A DNA stretch of 64,000 nt from Patiria pectinifera (taxonomy: Eukaryota; Echinodermata; Asteroidea; Valvatida; Asterinidae), in NCBI GenBank assembly GCA_029964075.1, contig CM057134.1, forward strand, positions 19,384,905 through 19,448,904. The letters are read 5' to 3'. Below are positions 1 through 10,899 of this stretch, one piece after another; position 1 is the first letter of the stretch; each line of letters opens with the position of its first letter. Position numbers and translations under genes: made by a program. The notes under the pieces are model-generated. The model searched no databases, was not told where the DNA came from, and saw only the letters and a program-made list of their open reading frames with translations.

Positions 1-854
1 GGGAATAAATATGTGCTTGGACGGTATTAAACAAGTATGTTTAAAACTGGCTAGGGGCCTTGACACAATCATGGCCAAGCCGAAGGCGAATACACTCTAT
101 AAAGACACATTTTTTTATTAAAATGATGATAAGACAAAAGTAACATTCAGCTGTGTGTGAATCATTTATTTCTACAGAGTTAAATCACAGAGTGCGTATT
201 GGTAATGTGTTTAATTCGTTAAAATTTTGTTTATGCATTAAACGTGTTATATAATACAAAGTTGCTGAATAGGCCTATAGAGTCGAATTTTTATCCAACA
301 AAAATAATATAACCAAAACAATTTGGAGTTCATGGCTAAAAAATACATGGCGAATTTGATTCAAGTTCAAGGAACAAAAACAACAGTGAACAACACACTG
401 ATTGTGAAGACAATTACTCAAAAAATATTTGTTGTTATTATATCTCCTGATTGATTACCATAGGTAACACAATACTGTCAAATTCGGGGGGGGTATCAAA
501 AAATAAACTTAACGTCCAGAAAATGTTACATGCGAAAAAAAAATACATGGCGAATTCGGAGTTAACTTTCATGACTAAAAACGCTCAATTTCCGGACCAT
601 ATCTCCAGAAATGTATGTTGCAATGAGTTGAAATTTCGTACAATAATTGATTGACAGACATCCAAAAATCAGTTAAATTGGAGAGGAATCATTGATAAAT
701 ATAAAAGCGAAAACAACGTACCTTTTTAAACACGGCGGAGAAAACCTACCCTAAAAAGTAATCCTGAATTTTCTTTCAAAAGAGGTCATTACCGTAACTA
801 ATTTTTTGTCAACACTGAATAGCTGCCTAAGAATTTGAAACCGAAACCCATTTC

Positions 855-1290
855 CTAATCCCTAAGCAAAAAGAAAAACGGATATCGAACTCCATTTCCT
901 AATTCTAAGCAAAACGGAAAACGCCTTAAAAAAACCCATTTCTTATTTTCTAATTCCTTAGCAAAAAGACAAACGGAGATTAAAACCCATTTCCTAATTC
1001 CTGAGCAAAAAGAAAAACGGATATTAAAACCCATTTCCTCATTCCTGAGCAAAAAGAAAAACGGATAACAAACCCCATTTCCTATTTCCATTCGTAAAAG
1101 GACAACGGATATCGATTCTCCCATTTCCATTTCCATTTCCATACGCCAATAGGATAACGGATATCGATTCTCCCATTTCCCATTTCCCATTTCCATACGC
1201 AAATGGATAACGGATATCGATTCTCCCATTCCTATTTCCATACGCAAATGGATAACGGAATTCGAATTCAAAATCCCAATTCCTAAGAAG
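855..1290. repeat. Degenerate minisatellite of about 45-60 bp units
   Basis: Units pair an AACGGATATCGA-type core with CCCATTTCC or CCATTTCCTAATTC and a GCAAAAAGA stretch. About nine imperfect copies are seen. The open frame on the minus strand here is only a product of the repeat and has no protein character. Confidence 0.8.
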
Positions 1291-1567
1291 TAACTTGTTG
1301 GGATTTGGGATTTCTCAATGCATGATGGGAAATTCATGACGCGGGAACTTTTTCGCAAACTCGTCCCCAGGGTTTACTTTATTTTTAAATTTCCTTGCAT
1401 ATATTATGTACTCGTGAGTGCGTACTGCTCAACACTACGTAAACGAGATTGTACTTGACACCGTTAATTGTGAAGAGCGCCGCCTGTTGTTTAACGATGT
1501 GGTTTTTGTTCTCTCTCGTCTGCTCGGGCGTGGTTCGTTCCGCATTCATAATTTGGCGCCGGGCAAA

Positions 1568-1606
1568 ATGGTGGAGGACTTTCCAAAAAACGTCACAACA
1601 GTCAAA
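1568..1606 (+). CDS. Candidate first coding exon of a plus-strand gene
   Basis: The ATG at 1568 sits in a strong context (AAAATGG) and begins 13 codons (MVEDFPKNVTTVK). These end exactly at a consensus donor, AAA|GTAAGT, in phase 0. The upstream 150 bases are richer in CG dinucleotides than the surrounding AT-rich DNA, as expected near an invertebrate promoter. No partner exon could be proved; the phase-0 exon-like segment at 7359 is compatible. The product is not recognised. It could also be a chance ATG followed by a chance donor. Confidence 0.35.
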
Positions 1607-1829
1607 GTAAGTTTGCAAATTTTGGCCTGAAATTGGTAACCATTTGGCCTGCGAAAGTTAGGTAGAAGTGACTCAACTACTGTAGATACTTCTGAAAATG
1701 ATGCACTGTTGAAAAAAGCGGCTCTAGCCTAAGTTTTTAGAGAAGGAATTCCTTCAATTATCTTTTTCTTTCTCCATTTTCTGAGAATCTGGTGAGATGG
1801 GCGTGGTTTAGAAAAACATTATTGAGGGT

Positions 1830-2563
1830 GGAAAAAAATGTTGCAACCTGACTTTTTTCTTCTTATAGGCCCTATCATCTCAATAAAGGTCAGTCATTGT
1901 AAAAATGGGAAAGATTCCCATATCTGGCCACCATTTGCCATTTAGTGACCTATCAGCCATCAGAAAGTGTTTATATGCCCTAAAAAGTCAACGAAGTGGC
2001 TATCGTTATGGCAGCCGTTGTTTAGCGCCCTCTACGATACTTTTTTGATACGCACGCAGGTATATATTTATTTGTTTCCCCTTGTTTTAGCGAGCAGTGC
2101 GACAGCTCAGTCGATAGAGGGTAGGATTTTGCACCGCGAGGTTGCGGGTTCGCATCTCAGTTTTGCACTCAATTTTTTCTTCCTTTTCTAACCTGAGGCT
2201 TTGGAGGATTTTTTTTAAAAGGGAAATAAAGTCCGAATTTCATAACGTTCGAATTCACTTTTTTCCCTTCTAATTTTATATTTTCTTCTCATGTTTTTAT
2301 AAAAGTTGCAGTAGGCCCTACTACCGTAACGATAGAAAATGGGAAATGCGTTATGGCTGCCGTAACGATAGCCACTGCGAAAAGTCAAATTTAGCAGGGA
2401 GAATATTGAAGTATTTACGAAGAAAATTTTCAGAAATGTTCAGTCCAGTCTCATAGGGTTGTGCACAGGGTGACAAGTGATGGCCAGATATGGGAATCTG
2501 GAAAGATTCTTCATAGACTTTGTACACAATCACGGAAGTGGCGTCAGGTTACAACATTTTTCC
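1830..2563. mobile_element. Foldback (MITE-like) element with long inverted ends
   Basis: The left end (1830-1852) and right end (2543-2563) are inverted copies sharing TTGCAACCTGAC / GTCAGGTTACAA. Inverted similarity continues inward for about 100 bp; the CCATATCTGGCCA stretch near 1919 pairs with TGGCCAGATATGG near 2480. A second inverted pair lies inside (about 1994-2013 and 2351-2378), so one foldback appears inserted in another. A short diverged relative in opposite orientation is at 61793-61978. No transposase frame is present. Confidence 0.7.
2093..2168 (+). repeat. tRNA-like sequence (SINE head or pseudo-tRNA)
   Basis: It contains an A-box-like AGCTCAGTCGATAGAGG and a B-box-like GGGTTCGCATC at tRNA spacing. 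The anticodon region does not form a clean stem-loop. It lies inside the nested foldback at 1830-2563. A functional tRNA is unlikely. Confidence 0.5.
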
Positions 2564-2663
2564 AATGGCACTCTTGTCATTTACAGGTGTTTATCACGAC
2601 AGTCAAACTCGGAGCCGAAGTGGATCGGATGTCAAGAATGCTAATGTGAACCTCACTGAAGCT

Positions 2664-4400
2664 GATCTTTAACTGAAGGAACGGCTGAACTCTCAAAGTC
2701 CTTGCCACTCACGGTTTGTCACGATTATACAGTGCCCGTCCAATCCATAATTAATATGCTCTAGAACAAAGTTCCAGTCAAGTGTATAGGGCCAACTTCT
2801 TAGGGGCCTGCATTGAAATAATTTCATAGATAGTTATTAAACTGAAATCTAAAATGAGTAATTTGATTCAGTAAATCTTCATGATGTTTAAACTTTGACA
2901 TATATGCCTAAAAATGGGTCTAGATTGAAAATAACTGGAAAGTAAGTTGCATAGGCTAAACCTTACCTAAACATTAGGTCAATGCTAATAAAAGTAACTT
3001 CAGATGTATTTAACCCTAACAGTCCTGAATCTTCCAATTTTAATATGATTTTGCACACCAACTCACTTGGGTCTCGACAACAAAAGGAATATATCTTATG
3101 TTTAGACTTCAACAAAATTCAGAGCGTAAAACTCTTCCACTTTATATAAAGTAAATTAGAAAACATCAGCAGGACCATGAATGTAACTAAACCTAAGGTC
3201 AAAGCTAATAAAAGTATAAGTTAGCTTTAGATATGAAGCAGCTCACTTGGGATGGCAATCCAGTTTTGACTACAGTGTGGTAGCATTCAGGTATACCAAA
3301 GTCATTTTTGTTTCGACTTCATGTTCTGTGCAGCATTTTTTGTAGGTCATTAAATCATCTGCATGTAACCATTGACAGACAGTCATTAACCACTGGCACT
3401 GACGACATAAACCACCTAATTAACCACTAACCAGACCTGTCAAAATGTTGCAAGGACTGGGGAAATATTCCATGCTTCTTGGGAACCGGAGTTCAATTGT
3501 GCATTTTATTTTTGGGGGGAGGGGGGTTCAAAGCTGGATTGTCAGTAAGGACAATTCTTAGCATTTGTGAAATTTATTGAAAAACAAACAATTTGAGTTA
3601 ACGTTTACGTTTGCCCGAAATAATGAGCACAAACAAGAAAGAAAATGAAAATGTGTGAACGAAATTCTTTCAGAGCACTATCTAAAAAAAGGAACTTTTA
3701 AAATTTTTCAACTATATGTTCTAAAAATGGGAAATTATAAAAAAAGACAATCTTAATGTTAAAAATGAACAGAAATATAAACTTGAAATAAAATTATTCT
3801 ATATAGATGAGAACGATATAAATGATAAATAGCCAAACAGTGAAGTATGTGTTCAATATAAAAATGCAATTTAAAAACTACATTCATAAAAAGAAAATCT
3901 TTGAAAGGTTTAGTTGGTAAATACGGCATAAACCTGAAAGAATTTTATTTCAAAACTACAATTACAAACTAACTTAACTCGCATGTATTTTTTGATATAA
4001 CCAAATTATTAAATAAATGAAGTATGACATTTATTTATGTTGGCCCTTGACACACTTGGGACAATGTTCAGTATGGAGCAGTAAAATGTAAAAGTCATTA
4101 TGGAGAAACTCTGCGCGCCTCCAAGTTGCAACTGGATAAACTTTGGACATTTAAATTAAAGGCAATACTGCTGCAAGTTTTGAACAAAGGAACGTGACTG
4201 TTTTGTTGAATATTGCGTTTCTCCAGTATGGACTCGTTGCAAACTCCTACATAACTTGATCAAATCGTCTTGGAAGCACAACTGAAGAACATGCCTACAT
4301 TGAACTCCATGCCATGTTGGAAGTTTGTTTAAACAATTAAGAGTATGCTAATTTGGAAGGACGATGCTTGTTTGGAAGGACAAACTTGAACTTTGAGGAA
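2664..4400. other. No gene seen
   Basis: AT-rich DNA with stops in all frames and no convincing splice-bounded open segment. No long repeat was noticed. Confidence 0.5.
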
Positions 4401-4407
4401 CACTGCT

Positions 4408-4545
4408 TATTCTGATGTTGGGAGACGTTGAATTTGCATGACTTTCTGATGTTGGGACAAGTGGAATTCTGATGACTTTCTGATGTTTGGCGACGTGGAA
4501 TGCTGGTGGTTTTCTGATGTTGGGAGAAGAGGAATTTGTCATCCT
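4408..4545. repeat. Short tandem repeat, about 45 bp units
   Basis: TTTCTGATGTTGGGA-type units occur about four times, each followed by a GTGGAAT or GTTGAAT stretch. The minus-strand open frames here are repeat products. Confidence 0.6.
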
Positions 4546-4891
4546 CGATACCTGTGGATGCCTGTATCACTCAAAAAACTTGGAGGTAATTTCCCCCCCT
4601 CCCCTAAATCACTGTTAAATGTGAGATAAATAAAAAAAGGAGTTTGCTAATGCCAGCAAGCATCTTTTAAATGGGTTTGGGTTTGTTTTAGTTCAAATAA
4701 ACACAATGTGATGGGGCATGACACTATTTAGGTAAGTGTTTCGATTGAGTTAATGTTAATGTAAAAATGGCAGAAATAATGAATCTTGTATTTTAAATTT
4801 CAGCATTTTATTATTTGACCAAAGGCAATGAAAGTAAAGTACTTCAAATTATGTGAACATTTATTTGTATGCCAATGATGGTCCTTTTTTT

Positions 4892-5240
4892 TTGCAGCCA
4901 TGCATGAACATGCACAAGACCCGTGGTTTGTGAAAGTGTACAGTTTGCAAATGGAGTCGTTCGTTGGATCGTTCGGAATCATCGGCAAAGGGGGACAAGG
5001 TTGCATGTTAACTGAGGTGAGGTAACCATTTGTTTTGCAGCTCAAGGCCACATGCACTTGTCCCCCCAGATTGCAACAGTTTGCAAGAGTCATTCCTTGG
5101 ATCGTTCGGAATCATCGGCACAGGGGGAACAAGGTTGCATGTTAACTGAGGTGAGGTAACCATTTTTCTTTGCAGTTCAAGGCCACATGCACCTGTTCCC
5201 CCCGGATTGTGACAGTCGCAAGAGGAGTCATTCATGTTCA
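4892..5240 (+). repeat. 2.6-copy tandem repeat carrying splice-site-like signals
   Basis: A unit of about 135 bp is repeated with its TTTGCAG and GAGGTGAGGTAACC segments retained. In each copy the plus strand reads acceptor-like TTTGCAG, then about 110 bp, then GAG|GTGAGG. Copies two and three share an open frame (QGHMHL...). The gap between donor and next acceptor is only about 24 bases, too short for a normal intron. This looks like tandem duplication of an exon-sized piece. Coding status is doubtful. Confidence 0.55.
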
Positions 5241-5807
5241 GAGTGAGTCAAACCAAGATTCTTTTACTTTTTAATGTGCAAGCAAATTTGAATCCATCCT
5301 GATTCTAAAAGTCGTATGAACTGCAGTGCACATTAGGTTATGTGAACCAATTTGCGCGCCATTTTTTCAAGCAATTATTGTAATAAAAATTCGCTCATAA
5401 CAAATCCTACAAATTTGCTTGTATATGTAGATGTAACTTGAACCATCCTGGAAAAATTTCAGAGAAAACAAAGTTTTAACTGAAAAAAAGCGCGGCAAAA
5501 AGTTCACTTGTCAGCATTTTGCTGATAAGGACATTTCAGAGAAAAACATTCCCCAATTTGTTTAGGATCTAATTTGTTTAGGATCTAAGCTCAAGAATTA
5601 CTTCTTTTATTTACTAAAAGATCACATTTTGGTTAAAGACCACATTTTGACGTAAAGAAAAAACAAATTTCCCAGGGTGGTTGAAATATGTGTTTGTGAT
5701 GAACTGGTTGGTGGTGGGTGTGTGCTTGTTATCATGTGGGGTGTAGGTGGTGGTTTGTGTGGGGTGTAGGTGGTGGTTTCTCCACAGGTCTTCGGCGACT
5801 GGGCGCG

Positions 5808-5902
5808 GCGACTGTGCAAGGCGACTGCGGGCGGCACTGCGCACAGCAACTGTGCGAGGCGACTGCACGTGGCCACTGCACGCTGCCACTACGCGCTGCG
5901 AC
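5808..5902. repeat. GC-rich short repeats
   Basis: Irregular repetition of GGCGACTG / GGCCACTGCACG motifs of about 9-18 bp. It leads directly into the 50-bp array that follows and contrasts with the AT-rich flank. Confidence 0.55.
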
Positions 5903-6355
5903 TAATCGGGGTTTGGACTGGTGCCCCGATTGAGGTGCGGGGTAAACCCAGTTAATCGGGGTTTGGACTGGTGCCCCGATTGAGGTGCGGGGTAAACCCA
6001 GTTAATCAGGGTTTGGACTGGTGCTCCCGATTGAGGTGCGGGGTAAACCCAGTTAATCGGGGTTTGGACTGGTGCTCCGATTGAGGTGCGGGGTAAACCC
6101 AGTTAATCGGGGTTTGGACTGGTGCTCCGATTGAGGTGCGGGGTAAACCCAGTTAATCGGGGTTTGGACTGGTGCTCCGATTGAGGTGCGGGGTAAACCC
6201 AGTTAATCGGGGTTTGGACTGGTGCTCCGATTGAGGTGCGGGGTAAACCCAGTTAATCGGGGTTTGGACTGGTGCTCCGATTGAGGTGCGGGGTAAACCC
6301 AGTTAATCGGGGTTGGACTGGTGCTCCCGATTGAGGTGCGGAGTAAACCCAGTTA
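5903..6355 (+). repeat. Nine-copy 50-bp tandem array
   Basis: Nearly identical 50-51 bp units (AATCGGGGTTTGGACTGG, then GATTGAGGTGCGGGGTAAAC) start at about 5904, 5954, 6004, 6055, 6105, 6155, 6205, 6255 and 6305. The high identity between units points to recent amplification. There are no unique spacers, so it is not a CRISPR. Confidence 0.9.
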
Positions 6356-6805
6356 AAAGGGACGGGTTGCGTCCACGTGGAAGGTCCGCCTTTCACGAGG
6401 GGACGTGGGTCCTACGCAGCGGCCTGGAAACCCTAGGATGCCGTGCCTTAAAGGAGCAGGTAGTGCGTCCCTCTTTATAGGGGCGTGGCCCTGTATTCAC
6501 AGCCGGCAAACGCTGCTACTTCCTCGGAACGCATGAACCTGTAATGGGGGATGAACTGAGGGGGGCACGCATATAGGTTAGGGTATAACCTTCCTGATCC
6601 TTCGGGGTTGGGGGGGTGGACCGGACAGTCGGCATCTGTGCCTGGCCCTCCGGGGTCGGCCTTTTGCCCAGCGATGGACCCTTCGATACTGAAAGCGTGT
6701 TTGGGGCTGGTATCCTGGGACCTTCACGTGGTGGCCCTGTTCAAACTAGCCTTACCAGGATATGCTTCCAGAAGGTTTTCACCTAAAAATGAGGTAAGAT
6801 TTTGA
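6356..6805 (+). other. GC-rich segment following the 50-bp array; origin unknown
   Basis: About 450 bases of much higher GC than the flanks, ending in an open stretch whose last codons (..SPKNE) meet a donor-like GAG|GTAAGA at about 6792. The ATG at 6608 opens this stretch, but the codons before the donor have no recognised domain. An array of monomers followed by a GC-rich unit resembles the 5' region of some non-LTR elements; that is only an analogy. It could also be a promoter-type CpG island. Confidence 0.35.
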
Positions 6806-6814
6806 GAAGTAATG

Positions 6815-6895
6815 ACTAATCAAATATGAAATTGATGCAACTTTTGAAAACTAATTACTTATCAAATATGAAATTGAAACAACTTTCGAAAACAA
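6815..6895. repeat. Two-copy about 50-bp repeat
   Basis: TATCAAATATGAAATTGA with AACTTTTGAAAAC occurs twice in tandem directly after the GC-rich segment. Confidence 0.5.
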
Positions 6896-7358
6896 CTTCT
6901 CAACACTAAGAAGATTAACTATCAAAAGGAAATTCAAATCAGACTCCAGAAAAATCTGTTTCTTGGATTAGTTTTTTCCATTGTGCAAAGAAAAGTTTTT
7001 ATTTGAAAGATTTCAAAAAGTTGAAGATTTCTAAAATGTGGGTTTTATAAAAAAAAAAATTCTTAGAATAGTTAGCAATTGCCTCCTCTTTCTTACCGGA
7101 AGTATATAAGCAAAGGCCTTTTTGTTGAATTGAAATTGATTACAACTCTCAACAAATCTCAATCTCCTTTTAACTCAGTTTTCTGGGCTTCAGAGGGCAA
7201 AAAAAAGTAAGACCCGTGAAAAAGACGATTGCTTTTGTGTTATTAATCCAAAAGCCATTCTAATATGAAATTTGTGGAGAAGATTTGTGTGCAAAGTGTG
7301 CTTTGAAAACTTGACAATTGTAATGATTCTTTTGTTTTGTTTTTGATAACATTGCAAG

Positions 7359-7452
7359 GAACAAGCTACCACAGATGAGAAGCTTACTGGAGACAAGAAG
7401 GAAAGTAGCGATGAACCAACAACTTCAAGGGAATTCGATTGTCCAATCCAAG
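7359..7452 (+). CDS. Candidate coding exon, copy 1 (acidic, Thr-rich)
   Basis: Bounded by an acceptor (TTTTTGATAACATTGCAAG) and the donor AAG|GTGAGC. It has 31 codons plus one base, phase 0 to 1, reading EQATTDEKLTGDKKES and on to FDCPIQ. Its duplicate at 8632-8725 keeps the frame and length (94 bp) with mostly conservative changes, which supports past coding use. Family unknown. Downstream exon-like pieces do not join to it without a frame problem across both copies, so the gene model is unproven. Confidence 0.45.
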
Positions 7453-7841
7453 GTGAGCATCTGATTGCAACTGATCAATTATAGACAGCAAAATGAATGG
7501 AAAAAAAACATCTTCAAAATGGCTGAAATTACAATCAGACATTTGTCTGTGAACAAATCAAATGTACTTTGGAGTGCATTCTAAATTAATGGCTTTTGAT
7601 GCTCTGCATGAGACGGTTTAAAATTGATTAAATGTTTATTCGGTTTGTTAAAAAAAAGCATCAGTAAATTGAACAGTTTCAAAACAGAAATTTCCAGTTT
7701 AACCCTCCTTTTTTTGGATCAGTCACAGACAGTAGTGACTAGTCAAATTCAGTCAACAGACAAAAGCAGGCAAAAGTAGGCACAGCTGGCTTATCAATCA
7801 ACTACTAGTCGATAATTGTTTGAAATAACTTTCTCTTTCAG

Positions 7842-7884
7842 GTGATGGGGATATCATTATTTTAACAACGAAGATGACACCCAG
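7842..7884 (+). CDS. Possible small exon, copy 1
   Basis: Acceptor TTTCTCTTTCAG and donor CAG|GTCAGT bound 43 bp. In phase with 7359-7452 it reads GDGDIIILTTKMTP. The duplicate (9189-9230) is one base shorter and reaches a TAG in the same frame, so at least copy 2 is broken or this is not coding. Confidence 0.25.
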
Positions 7885-8317
7885 GTCAGTCAATGTAATT
7901 ATTGAATATTAAATTTAAAAAATTGTCTTTAAATTTGGACATGAATCACATGGAACTGCAGTTTAATTCAAATTGATTTTTTTTTATCAATTTCTGACTT
8001 GACAAACTATTGATGGTTATAACAAAATTGGTTGTATGGTAACTTTGTACACTTGATTTCATACACTGACAAATGTACAATGAATCAAATCAATTATGTT
8101 GTGATCTTCTTGAACTTGTCGGTTGATGAAAATCTTGAAGCATTTCATTGGCAGTTTTCACAGAAATTTGAACATCAATCTGTATAATCAAGCTCCCAAA
8201 GATTCATGTCCCGACAGGTTTTGTTTTATGGTTGAAGATGACATGAGTTTACCATTTCATTGTCTGTTTCATTTTCCCCAATCTTTGTTGTCATGGTAAG
8301 CTGATGACGTCGGGCAG

Positions 8318-8413
8318 GAACCCCATCTACTCAACTCCATCCTTCATGCAACGACAACTGACTTACCTTGGCCACATGAGGGAAGCAGATATATGCAGTC
8401 TCAGAATGATGAG
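8318..8413 (+). CDS. Possible exon, copy 1; retroelement-like peptide
   Basis: Open segment between GGGCAG and GAG|GTAACT, reading NPIYSTPSFMQRQLTYLGHM and onward. RQLTYLGHM resembles the R-x-L-x-x-x-GH motif often seen at the C-terminus of non-LTR reverse transcriptases, so it may be a retroelement scrap. The duplicate 9716-9812 carries a one-base frame difference. Confidence 0.25.
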
Positions 8414-8458
8414 GTAACTAAATCATTTCAGTTGGTCTCAGCTAATTATAATTGTGTG

Positions 8459-9861
8459 GATTATAAAAAAGATTCCTAGACTAGATAACAATTGCCTCCT
8501 TTTTCTTACCAGAATTCAGAGTGTATAAGCATAGGCCTTTTTGTTGAATTGAAATTGATTACAACTCTCAACAAATCTCACTCCACTTTTAACTCGGTTT
8601 TCTTTTGTTTTGTTTTTGATAACATTGCAAGGTTCAAGCTACCACAAATGAGAAGCTTACTGGAGACAAGAAGGAAAGTAGTGATGAACCAACAACTTCA
8701 GGGGAATCTGATCGTCCAATCCAAGGTGAGCATCTGATTGCAACTGATCGATCATATACAGCAAAAGGAATGGAGAAACATCTTCAAAAAGGCTGAAATT
8801 ACGATTGGATATTTGTCTGTGAACAAATCAAATGTACATTGAAGTACTTTCTAAATTAATGGCTTTTGATGCTCTGTTTGAGACGGTTTAAAATTGATTA
8901 CGTCTGGTTGGTGTTTAAAAAAAAACATCAAATTGAAAAGTTTCAAAACTTAACAATTTCCAGTTTAACCCTCTTTTTTTTGGATCAGTCACAGACAGTC
9001 AAAAATTGAATCCTGTTCCCTACCATGCATTTTACACAGGCTAGTCACCAACAGTCACATCATTATTTGAAACAAGCACTCTGACTAGTCAAATTCAGTC
9101 AACAGACAAAAGCAGACAAGAATTAGGCACAGCTGGCTTATCAATCACCTACTAGTTGATAATTGTTTGAAATAACTTTCTCTTTCAGGTGATGGGGTTG
9201 AATTATTTTAGCAACGAAGATGACACCCAGGTCAGTCAATCTAAAAATTGAGTACTTTTAAACCCTTGCATGTAGAATTGGATAAGGAGATAATTAACTT
9301 GGAACTGCAGTTTCATATTGATTTTGTCATTAAATTCTTACTTGACAAACTATCGATGGTAACAACAAAATGATTGTGAAAGCGCATTTATTTGGAGAAG
9401 AATAGAACATTGATATAAAGGTGTCTTCACATATTGGTTGTAACTTTGCACAGCTCGATTTCATACACTGACAAATGTATAATGAATCAAAATCAATTTT
9501 GTTGATCTTCTTGAACTTATTGCTTTAGGAAAATCTTGAAGCATTTCTTAGGCAGTTTTCACAAATTTGAAAACCCACCTATCAAGCTCCCAAGATTCAT
9601 GACTCGACAGGTTTCATTTTATGGTTGTAGATGACATGAATTAATTTCCATTTAATTGTCTGTTTCTTTTTCCCAATCCTCTTTGTCGTCATGGTAAGCT
9701 GATGATGTCCATCAGGAACCACATCTACTCCACTCCATCCTCCATGCAACGACAACTGGTCTCACCTTGGTCACATGAGGGCAGCAGATATATGCAGTCT
9801 CAGAAAGACGAGGTAACTGAATCATTTCAGTTGGTCTCAGCTAATGATAATTGCCGATTAT
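8459..9861 (+). repeat. Tandem segmental duplication, copy 2
   Basis: Second copy of the 1.4 kb block at 7041-8458. It holds an extra insertion of about 60 bp near 9001-9075 and single-base changes that shift or close the frame in two of the three exon-like segments. Confidence 0.85.
8632..8725 (+). CDS. Candidate coding exon, copy 2 (acidic, Thr-rich)
   Basis: Duplicate of 7359-7452 with the same acceptor, the same AAG|GTGAGC donor, the same 94-bp length and an open frame (VQATTNEKLTGDKKES to SDRPIQ). Maintained frame and splice signals favour an exon duplicated together with its introns. Product unknown. Confidence 0.45.
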
Positions 9862-10899
9862 TACCAGATATTTTACCTTTATTCTATAAAGTCAAAGAAA
9901 GTGATCGTGAAACACTCTTTCGGCATAGATTATGAATCTTTCTCCCTACCTCAAAAAAAAGCACGATAACAGTTCAATTTTTGATGTGAAAACAAGATGC
10001 CATCATTTTAGCCCCCCCCCCCCCAAAAAAAAAAAATTCTCAAAAAAATACATTTGACCGTATTCCATCTCACTGGCACAATAAATTGAATGTTCTCGTT
10101 TCCTCCTTTGATCTCATACCACATTTGTGGTGACTATTGCTTGTAGTTGTGTACATTTCATAGATTTTCCAATTTTTAGCAGTCTCCACTTTGCCGTCGA
10201 ATTACCCTTAGAATAACTAGAGTATTGATGTGAATGTGAATTCAAAGTCAACAGAAGTTTCACTATCTAAATTGACTAGGTTCTCCTTTTCAAAATATAA
10301 TTATTGATAAGAAATGAATGGGTTATATACTTAAAAAAAACTATTGATTTGATTTCTACCAAACTGTGCAGTCACTTTTCTGTACATTAGGCTTACGGAA
10401 TAGAACTTTTGACCCAGTGTTTATCCTGATCGACTCATCTTCATGTTAAATATGTGGATGTATATTTTGTTTGGTGCCATTATCATTTTGATTCTGTTAG
10501 GCCTATTTGTCCATTCCTAAATTCATTAAAAATAGTTCCTCTGAGCCTGTGTTGGCAGTTAGCATGTCCCTGTTGTCTGCTTTTGTTTATCTGTGGCGTA
10601 TCCTAGGGAGGTTGCTGACAGGTGATGGTCAGCATCATTCACCAGTTGTCCTAGTCTTCCAGGACGTTTTCTTTGGGCCTCAGATGGACGTCTGAATCAA
10701 GTGTTTTTGCTGCATGTTCATGGTACAGTACCGTCTCCCAACCTCTTATCTGCCATCTGTCATGGGAGAGATGCCAGAGCATGTGCAGTTGAGGAGGTTG
10801 GTAGCCAGAGGGTGGAGCTGATGTCCAAGTCAACAAAGCTGACGTCTGGCGGTAGAGGTCCTGAATGCAGACTCTGTCTTGGTAGGTGATGTTGAGTAT

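Larger units (their letters stand above)
7041..8458 (+). repeat. Tandem segmental duplication, copy 1 (about 1.4 kb)
   Basis: This block and the next (8459-9861) align along almost their whole length. Landmarks kept in order are CAATTGCCTCCT, the Thr/Lys/Glu-rich exon-like segment, TTTCTCTTTCAGGTGATGGGG, ATGACACCCAGGTCAGTC, and an exon-like segment ending GAG|GTAACT. Splice-like signals are better conserved than the intervening intron-like DNA. Confidence 0.85.

Noticed and set aside
5903-6355. CRISPR-like regular array
   Set aside because: Units are directly adjacent without unique spacers, and the genome is eukaryotic.
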